From the NCBI RefSeq assembly GCF_029962835.1, contig NC_080575.1, forward strand, positions 59,078,493 through 59,142,492: a stretch of DNA of 64,000 bases. Direction: 5' to 3'. A model generated the notes under the pieces. The model saw only the letters and a list, made by a program, of their open reading frames with translations, searched no databases and was not told where the DNA came from. The stretch is from Magnolia sinica (Eukaryota; Streptophyta; Magnoliopsida; Magnoliales; Magnoliaceae). Shown here one piece after another: positions 55,427-64,000 of this stretch. How positions within the stretch are numbered: the first letter of the stretch is position 1; the number at the start of each line of letters is the position of its first letter. Position numbers and translations under genes: made by a program.

Positions 55427-58400
55427 CTTCATAGTTTGTGCTCGCAAGCTGATGGACTCTTCATAGTTTATTCTAGCAAGTTGTTAGAGTCTGCATAATT
55501 TGTGCGCATAAAGTGTCTAGTCTTCATAGTTTTTGCTCACAAGCTATCGGAGTCTTCACAGATTGTGCTCGCAAGCTGTTAGAGTCTTCACTGTTTGTGC
55601 TCACAAGTTGTTGGAGTCTTCACAGTATCTGCTGGCAAGTTATCGGAGTCTTCACAGTTTGTGCTCGCAAGCTGTTGGAGTCTTCACTGTTTGTGCTTGC
55701 AAGCTATTGGAGTCTTCATAGTTTAAGCTCACAAGCTAATGCTTTCATCACAGTTTGTTCTCGCAAGTTGTTGGAGTCTTCACAGTTTGTGCACATAAAG
55801 TGTTTGAGTCTTCACAGTTTATGCTCACAAGATGTTGGATTCTTCTCAGTTTGTGCGTACAAATTATTGGAGTCTTCATAGCTTGTGGTCGCAAGCTGTC
55901 GGAGTCTTCATTGTTTATGCTCGCAAGTTATTGGAGTCTTCATAGTTTGTGCTCGCACGCAGATGCAGTTGTCACAGTTTGTTCTCACAAGTTGTTGGAG
56001 TCTTCATGTTTGTACGCACAAAGTGTTTGAGTATTTACAGTTTGTGCTCACAGGCTGTTGGATTCTTCGCATGAGTGCGAATTGTTGGAGTCTTCATAGT
56101 TTGTGCAAGCTATTGGAGTCTTCATAGTTTGTTCTTGCAAGTTGTTAGAGTCTTCCCAATTTGTTCTCGCAAGCTGTTGGAGTTTTCATAGTTGGTGCTC
56201 ACAACCTGTTGGAGTCTTCATATTTTGTGCTCGCAAGGTGATGGAGTCTTCACAGTTTGTTCTCGCAAGTTGTTGGAGTCTTCACAGTTTGTGCGCCTGA
56301 AGTGTTTGAGTCTTCACAGTTTGTGATCACAAACTGTTGGATTCTTCACAGTTTGTGCGCACAAATTGTTGGAGTAGTCACAGTTTTTGGTCGCAAGTTG
56401 TTGGAGTCTTCACAGTTTGTGCATGTAAGCTGTTGGAGTCTCCATAATTTGTGTGCGTAAATTGTAGAAGTCTTCATAGTTTGTGCTCGTAACCTGATGC
56501 AGTCTTCATATTTTGATCTCTCAAGTTGTTGGAGTCTTCATAGTTTTTGCACACAAAGTGTGTGAGTCTTCACAGTTTGTGCTCGCAAGCTGATAGATTC
56601 TTCACAGTTGTGCTTGCAAGTTGTTGGAGTTTTCATAGTTTGTGCTCACAAATTGTTGAAATCTTCATAGTTTGTGCTAGCAATTTATTGGAGTCTTCAC
56701 AGTTTGTGCTCGAAAGCTGTTGGAGTGTTAACAGTTTGTGCTAGCAAGCTGATGGAGTCTTCACAGTTTGTTCTCACAAGTTGTTGGAGTCTTTACAGTT
56801 TGTGCGTACAAAGTGTTTTGGTCTTCACAGTTTGTGCTCGCAAGCTATTGGATTCTTCACAGTTTGTGCATGCAAATTGTTGGAGTCGTCATAGTTTCTT
56901 ATCATTAGCTGTTATAGTCTTCACAATTTGTGTTTGCAAATTGTTGGAATCTTCACAGTTTGTGCTCGCATGCTGTTGGAGTCTTAAAAGTTTATGCTCA
57001 CAAGCTGTTGGAGTCTTCATAGTTTGTTCTCACAAGTTGATGGAGTCTTCGCAGTTTGTTCTCGCAACTTGTTGGAGTGTTCACAGTTTGTGCTCGCAAG
57101 TTGTTGTTAGATTCTTCATAGTTTGTGCGCATAAATTGTTGGAGTAGTCATAGTTTTTGGTTGCAAGCTGTTGGAGTCTTCACAGTTTGTTCTCGCAAGT
57201 TGTTGGAGTCTTCATAGTTTTTATGCATAAAGTGTTAGAGTCTTTACAGTTTGTGCTCACAAGTTGTTGGATTCTACACAGTTTGTGTGTGCGAATTGTT
57301 GGAGTCTTCACAGTTTGTGCTCGCAAGCTGTTGGAGTCTTTATAGTTTGTGCTCGCAAGCTGATGGAGTCTTTACAGTTTGTTCTCGCAAGTTATTAGAG
57401 ACTTCACAATTTGTGCGCACAAAGTGTTTGAGTCTTCACAGTTTATGCTCGCAAGTTGACGGATTCTTCACAGTTTGTTAAAGTCTTCACAGTGTGTGCT
57501 CGCAAATTGTTGAAATCTTCACAGTTTGTGCTCACAAGTTGTTGGAGTCTTCATAGTTAGTTTGTTCTCGTAAATTGTTGGAGTCGTTACAGTTTGTGAG
57601 TACAAAGTGTTTGATTCTTCAAAGTTTGTGCTCGCAAGATGTTGGATTCTTCATAGTTTAAGTGCACAAACTGTTTGAGTCTTCACAGTGTGTGCTCGTA
57701 AGCTGTTGGATTCTTCACAGTTTGTGCGCACAAAATGTTTGAGTGTTCACAGTTTATGCTCGCAAGTGTCGTATTCTTTACAGTTTGTGCGTGTAAATTG
57801 TTGGAGCCTTCACTGTTTGTGCTCGCAAGTTATTGGAGTCTTCATAGTTTGTGCTCACAAGTTGTTGCAGTGTTCATAGTTTGTGCTCGCAAGGTGAAGC
57901 AGTCTTCACAATTTGTGCTCGCAAGCTGTTGGAGTCTTCAGAGTTTTCGCTTACAAGTTATTGCAGTCTTCATATTTTGTGCTCGCAAGCTGATGCAGTC
58001 TTCACAATATGTGCTCATAAGTTGTTGGAATCTTCACAATTTATGCGCATAAAGTGTTTGAGTATTCAAAGTTTGTGCACACAAGGTCTTAGATTCTTCA
58101 CATTTTGTGTGCGCAAATTGTTAGAGTCGTCATGGTTTTTGGTCACAAGCTATTGGAGTCTTGGCAGTTTGTGCGTGCAAGCTATTTGACTCTGCCCAGT
58201 TTGTAGTCACAAGCTGTTGGAGTCGTCACAGTTTGTGCTCACGAAGTGTTCGACTCTTCACATTTTGTGCTCACAAGCTGTTGGAGTTTTCATAGTTTGT
58301 GCTCGCAAACTGTTGGAGTCTTCATAGTTTTGTGCTCGCAAGCTGATGAACTCTTCACAGTTTGTTCTCGCAAGTTGTTGGAGTCTTCACTATTTGTGCG

Positions 58401-61400
58401 CACAAAGTGTATGAGTCTTCATAGTTTATGCTCGCAAGCTGTTGGATTCTTCAAAGTTTGTGAGCGTAAATTCTTGTGGTCACAGTTTTTGGTCGCAACA
58501 TGTTGGAGTTTTCTCAGTTTGTGTGCGCTAGCTGTTGGACTCTTAACAATTTGGGCTCGCAAGCTGTTGGAGTTTTCATAGTTTCTGCGCTCAAATTGTT
58601 GGAATCTTCACAGCTTGTGCTCGTAAGTTGTTGGTGTCTTCACAATTTGTACTCCCAAGTTGTTGGAGTCTTCGTAGTTTATGCTCACAAGTTGATGTAG
58701 TCTTCACAGTTTGTTCTTGTAAGTTGTTGAGTCTTCAGAGTTTGTGCGCACAAAGTGTTTGAGTCTTCACAGTTTGTGATTGCAAGCTATTAGATTCTTC
58801 ACTGTTTGTGCATGCAAATTATTGGAATCGTCACAGTTTTTAGTCGCAAGTTGTTGGAGTCTTCACATTTTGTTCGCACAAGCTATTGGAGTCTTCACAG
58901 TTTGTGCTCGCAATTAGTTGGAGTTTTCACAGTTTATGCACGTAATTTGTTGGACTCTTCACAGTTTCTGCTTACAAGCTGTTGGAGTCTTCACAGTTTG
59001 TGCTTGCAAGCTGTTGGAGTCTTCATAGTTTGTGCTCGCATGCTGATGGAGTCTTCACAGTTTGTTCTCGTAAGATGTTGGAGTCCTCACAGCTTGTGCT
59101 CGCAAGCTGTTGGATTATTCACAGTTTATGCGCACAAATTGTTTGAGTCTTCACAGTTGTGCTCGTAAGATGTTGGATTATACACTATTTGTTCGCGCAA
59201 ATTTTAGAGTCTCCACAGTTTTTAGTCACAATCTGTTGGAGTCTTCATAGTTTATGCTCGTAAGCTATTGGAGTATTCACAGTTTTCACGTGTAACTTGT
59301 TGGAGTTGTCACAATTTGTGCTTGCAAGTTGTTGGAGTGTTCATAGGTTATGCACACAGAGTGTTAGAGTCTTCGCAGTATTTTCTCACAATCTATTTGA
59401 GTCTTCACAATTTGTGCTCACAAGATGTTGGATTATTCATAGTTTATGCTCACAAGCTGTTGGAGTCTTCATAGTTTAAGCTCGCAAGCTGATGCAGTCT
59501 TCAAAGTTTGTTCTCGCAAGTTGGTGGATTCTTCACAGTTTGTGCACACAAAATGTTTGAGTCTTCAAAGTCTATGCTCGCAAGCTGTTGGATTCTTAAC
59601 ACTTTGTACACGCAATGTTGGAGTCTTCACAGTTTGTGTTCGCAAGCTGTTGGAGTCTTCATAGTTTGTGCTCGCAAGCTAATGGAGTCTTCGTAGTTTG
59701 TGTTCACAAGCAGATGCAGTCTTCACAATTTGTGCTCACAGGCTATTGGAGTCTTCATAGTTTGTGCTCGCAAGCTGATAGACTCTTCATAGTTTGTTCT
59801 CGCAAGTTGTTAGAGTCTCCACAATTTGTACGCACAAAGTGTTTGAGTCTTCATAATTTTTGCTCACAAGCAATCGGAGTCTTCACAGTTTATGCTCGCA
59901 AGTTGTTGGAGTCTTCCTGTTTATGCTCGCAAGTTGTTTGCGTCTTCACAACATTTGCTCACAAGTTATCAGAGTCTTCACAGTTTGTGCTCGCAAGCTG
60001 TTGGAGTCTTCACTATTTGTGTTTACAAGCTATTGGAGTCTTCATAGTTTGAGCTTGCAAGCTGATGCAGTCTTCACAGTTTGTTGCCGTAAGTTGTTGG
60101 AGTCTTCACAGTTTGTGCCCACAAAGTGTTTGAGTCTTCACAGTTTGTGCTCGCAAGCTGTTGGATTCTTCACAATTTGTGCTTATAAGCTGTTGGAGTT
60201 TTCATAGTTTGTGCTCGAAAATTGTTAAAATCTTCACAGTTTGTGCTCACAAGCTGTTGGAGTCTTCAAAGTTTATGCTCACAAGCTGTTGGAGTCTTAA
60301 TAGTTTGTGCTCGCAAGCTGTTGGAGTCTTCATAGTTTGCTCTCGCAAGTTGTTGGAGTCTTTACAGTTTGTGTGTACGAAGTGTTTGGGTCTCCACAGT
60401 TTGTGCTCACAAGCTATTGGATTCTTCACAGTTTGTGTGCGCAAATTGTTGGAGTCGTCACAGTTTTTTATTATAAGCTGTTGGAGTCTTCACAATTTGT
60501 GCTCGCAAATTGTTGGAATCTTCACAGTTTGTGCTGGCATGCTGTTGTAGTCTTAAAAGTTTTTGCTCGCAAGCTATTGGAGTCTTCATAGTTTGTTCTT
60601 GCATGCTGATGGAGTCTTCACAGTTTGTTCTCGCAAGTTGTTGGAGTGTTCACAGTTTGTGCTCGCAAGTTGTTGTTAGATTCTTCACAGTTTCTGCGCG
60701 TAAATTGTTGGAGTCGTCATAGTTTTTGGCCGCAAGCCGTTGGAGTCTTCATAGTTTGTTCTCGCAAGTTGTTGGAGTCTTCATAGTTTTTACACACAAA
60801 GTGTTAGAGTCTTTACAGTTTGTGCACGCAAGCTGTTGGATTCTACACAGTTTGAGCTCGCGAATTGTTGGAGTCTTCACAGTTTGTGCTTGCAAGCTGT
60901 TGTAGGCTTCATAGTTTGTGCTCGCAAGCTGATGGAGTCTTCACAGTTTGTTCTCGCAAGTTATTAGAGACTTCACAATTTGTGCGCACAAAGTGTTTGA
61001 GTCTTCACAGTTTGTGCACGCAAGTTGACAGATTCTTCATAGTTTGTTAGAGTATTCACAGTTTGTGCTCGCAAATTGTTGAAATCTTCACAGTTTGTGC
61101 TCATAAGCTGTTGGAGTCTTCATAATTAGTTTGTTCTCGTAAGTTGTTGGAGTCTTTATAGTTTGTCACTACAAAGTGTTTGAGTCTTCACAGTTTATGC
61201 TCGCAAGATGTTGGATTCTTCACAGTTTGAGCACACAAACTGTTTGAGTCTTCACAGTTTGTGCTCATAAGTTGTTGGATTCTTCATAGTTTGTGTGTAT
61301 AAAATGTTTGAATCTTCACAGTTTGTGCTCGCAAGTGTCGTATTCTTCACAGTTTATGCGCGCTAATTATTGGAGCCTTCACAATTTATGCTCACAAGTT

Positions 61401-64000
61401 ATTGGAGTCTTCATAGTTTGTGCTCGCAAGTTGTTGCAGTCTTTATAATTTGTGCTCGCAAGCTGATGCAGTTTTCATAATTTGTGCTCGCAAGCTGTTG
61501 GAGTCTTCAGAGTTTACACTCGCAAGTTATTGCAGTCTTCATATTTGGTGCTCGCAAGCTGATTTTGTCTTCATAATTTGTGCTCATAAGTTGTTGGAGT
61601 TTTCACAGTTTATGCACAGAAAGTGTTTGAGTCTTCAAAGTTTGTGCACGCAAGGTCTTAGATTCTTCATAGTTTGTGTGCGCAAATTGTTGGAGTCATC
61701 ACGGTTTTAGGTCGTAAGCTGTTGGAGTCTTGACAGTTTGTGCGTGCAAGCTGTTGGACTCTTCACAGTTTGTGCTCGCAAGCTGTTGGAGTCCTCACAG
61801 TTTGTGCTCACGAAGTGTTTGACTCTTCACATTTTGTGCTCACAAGCTGTTGGAGTCTTCATAGTTTGTGCTCGCCAGCTGATGAACTCTTCACAGTTTG
61901 CTCTTGCAAATTATTAGAGTCTTCACAATTTGTGCGGACAAAGTGTCTGAGTCTTCACAGTTTACGCTCACAAGCTATTGGATTCTTCAAAGTTTGTGAG
62001 CGTAAATTCTTGTAGTCACAGTTTTTGGTCGCGAGATGTTGGAGTCTTCACAGTTTATGCGCTTAAGCTGTTGGAGTCTTCACAGTTTGTACTCGCAAGC
62101 TGTTGGAGTTTTCACAGTTTTTGCGCGTAAATTTTTAAAATCTTCACAGTTTCTGCTCCCAAGTTGTTGGAGTCTTCACAATTTTTACTAGCAAGTTGTT
62201 GGAGTCTTCATTGTTTGTGCTGCAAGTTGATGTAGTCTTCACAGTTTATTCTCGCAAGTTCTTGGAGTCTTTAGAGTTTGTGCGCACAAAGTGTTTGAGT
62301 CTTCATAGTTTGTGCTCGCAAGCTGTTGGATTCTTCAGAGTTTGTGCATGCAAATTGTTGGAATCGTCACAGTTTTTAGTCACAACCTATTAGAGTTTTC
62401 ACATTTTGTGTGCACAAGCTATTGGAGTCTTCATAGTTTGTGCTCGCAAGCTATTGGAGTCTTCACAGTTTATGCGCGCAATTTGTTGGACTCTTCACAG
62501 TTTGTGCTCGCAAGCTGTTGGAGTCTTTACAGTTTGTGCTTGCAAGCTGTTGGAGTCTTCATAGTTTGTTCTCGCATGCTGATGGAGTCTTCATAGTTTG
62601 TTCTCGTAAGATGTTAGAGTCCTCACAGTTTGTGCTCGCAAGCTGTTGGATTAGTCACAGTTTTTGCGCACAAATTGTTTGAGTCTTCACTGTTGTGCTT
62701 GCAAGATGTTGGATTATACACTGTTTGTTCGCACAAATTTTGGAGTCTCCACAGTTTTTAGTCCCAAGCTGTTAGAGACTTCGTAGTTTGTGCTTGCAAG
62801 CTGTTGGAGTATTCACAGTTATCATGCGTAACTTGTTGGAGTTGTCACGATTTGTGCTTGCAAGCTGTTGGAGTCTTCGCAGTATTTGCTCGCAATCTAT
62901 TTGAGTCTTCACAGTTTGTGCTCGTAAGATGTTGGATTCTTCACAGTTTGTGTTCGCAAGCTCTTGGTGTCTTCATAGTTTGAGCTCGCAAGCTGATGCA
63001 GTCTTCACAGTTTGTTCTCGCAAGTTGGTGGATTCTTCACAGTTTGTGCACACAAAATGTTTGAGTTTTCACAGTTTATGCTCATAAGCTGTTGGAGTAT
63101 TCACAGTTTTCATGCGCAACTTGTTGGAGTTGTCATAATTTGTGCTTGGAAGATGTTGGAGTCTTCACAAGTTGTGCACATAGAGTGTTGGAGTCTTCAC
63201 AGTATTTGCACGCAATCTATTTGAGTCTTCACAGTTTGTGCTGGTAAGATGTTGGATTCTTCACAGTTTGTGCTCGCAAGCTATTGGAGTCTTCATAGTT
63301 TGAGCTCTCAAGTTGATGCAATCTTCACAGTTTGTTCTCGCAAGTTGATGGATTCTTTGCAGTTTGTGAACACAAAATGTTTGAGTCTTCACAGTTTGTG
63401 CTCACAAGCTATTGGATTCTTAAAGTTTGTGCATGCAATTGTTGGAGTCTTCGCAGTTTGTGCCCGCAAGCTATTGGAGTCTTCATAGTTTGTGCTCGCA
63501 AGCTATTGGAGTCTTCATAGTTTGTGTTCACAAGCTGATGTAGTGTTCACAATTTATGCTCGCAGGCTGTTCGAGTCTTCATAGTTTGTTCGTGCAAGTT
63601 GTTAGTCTCCACAATTTATGCCCACAAAGTGTTTCAGTCTTCACAGTTTTTGCTCGCAAGCTATCGGAGTCTTCACAGTTTATGCTCGCAAGCTGTTGGA
63701 CACCTCATTGTTTGTGCTCACAAGTTGTTGGAGTCTTCACAGTATCTGCTCACAAGCTATAGGAGTTTTCACAGTTTGTGCTCGCAAGCTGTTGGAGTCT
63801 TCACTGTTTGTGCTTGCAAGCTATTGGAGTCTTCATAGTTTGAGCTCGCAAGCTGAAGCAGTCTTCACAGTTTGTTCTCGCAAGTTGTTGGAGTCTTCAC
63901 AGTTTGTGCACACAAAGTGTTTGAGTCTTCACAGTTTATGCTCGCAAGATGTTGGATTCTTCTCAGTTTGTGCACATAAATTGTTGGAGTCTTCACAGCT

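Larger units (their letters stand above)
50901..64000. repeat. 32-bp satellite, block 4 (13.1 kb, continues past the window)
   Basis: About 410 monomers of 32 bp with many ordered variants. Landmark variants repeat at fixed distances: a gttagtttgttct monomer at 51705, 57556 and 61125; a cgaagtgtt(c/t)gac monomer at 52391, 58242 and 61811; a gttgttgttag expansion at 57101 and 60670; a cgcaagtgtcg deletion monomer at 51910, 57761 and 61330. Offsets are 5851 and 3569 bp throughout. All plus-strand frames (up to 187 codons, 50984-51547) repeat the same 32-residue pattern and are not genes. Confidence 0.97.

Noticed and set aside
50901..64000. CRISPR-like array
   Set aside because: The repeats are contiguous, with no spacers of unique sequence, and the context is a plant genome.

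Overview
The window is nuclear DNA from a plant with a large, repeat-rich genome. I see no intact host gene, no rRNA or tRNA gene and no CRISPR array. Plant origin is shown by Tat-lineage Ty3/gypsy and SIRE-type Ty1/copia retrotransposons, by very long LTRs (3.2 and 4.6 kb) with TGTAAC/GTTACA-type ends, by a CACTA-like terminus, and by exon fragments resembling plant ArfGAP and PX-domain (EREL-like) genes. The many 'gtgggtcccac'-type motifs remind me of early-diverging angiosperms such as magnoliids, but that is only an impression.

The underlying substrate is a satellite with a 32-bp monomer. It occupies 9078-9702, 10522-14095, 26572-28008 and 50901-64000, and runs off the right edge. It is interrupted by (1) a Tat element on the minus strand, 1-9077, whose 3' LTR lies beyond the left edge; (2) a solo LTR of the same family, 9703-10521, with a GTGCG target duplication; (3) a second, plus-strand and non-autonomous-looking Tat element, 14096-26571, with a truncated 5' LTR and a 4.6-kb solo LTR nested in it (17899-22508, duplication GAGAA); and (4) a 22.9-kb composite block, 28009-50900.

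The composite block holds a full-length but decayed SIRE-like copia element (28926-39717, duplication ATTAA) with gag, protease, integrase, RT, RNase H and an extra third ORF. It also holds exon fragments of an ArfGAP and a PX-domain gene, a telomere-like tract, a CACTA-like end built of hairpin repeats, a 3.17-kb solo LTR (44752-47917, duplication CCATA) and a 34-bp minisatellite.

The most notable signals are as follows. The right-hand satellite has a multi-kilobase higher-order structure, with landmarks repeated at constant offsets of 5851 and 3569 bp, and a 113-bp patch that looks like gene conversion. A near-palindromic CGACCAGTCG-type array lies upstream of the copia LTR TATA box and recurs in front of the copia third ORF. 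A plus-strand ORF tail lies in the 3' region of the minus-strand Tat element, as expected for an antisense extra ORF. A second, conserved PBS-like site lies about 90 bp inside the true PBS in both Tat elements. All long plus-strand ORFs in the satellite are artefacts of a monomer that lacks stop codons in all three forward frames.
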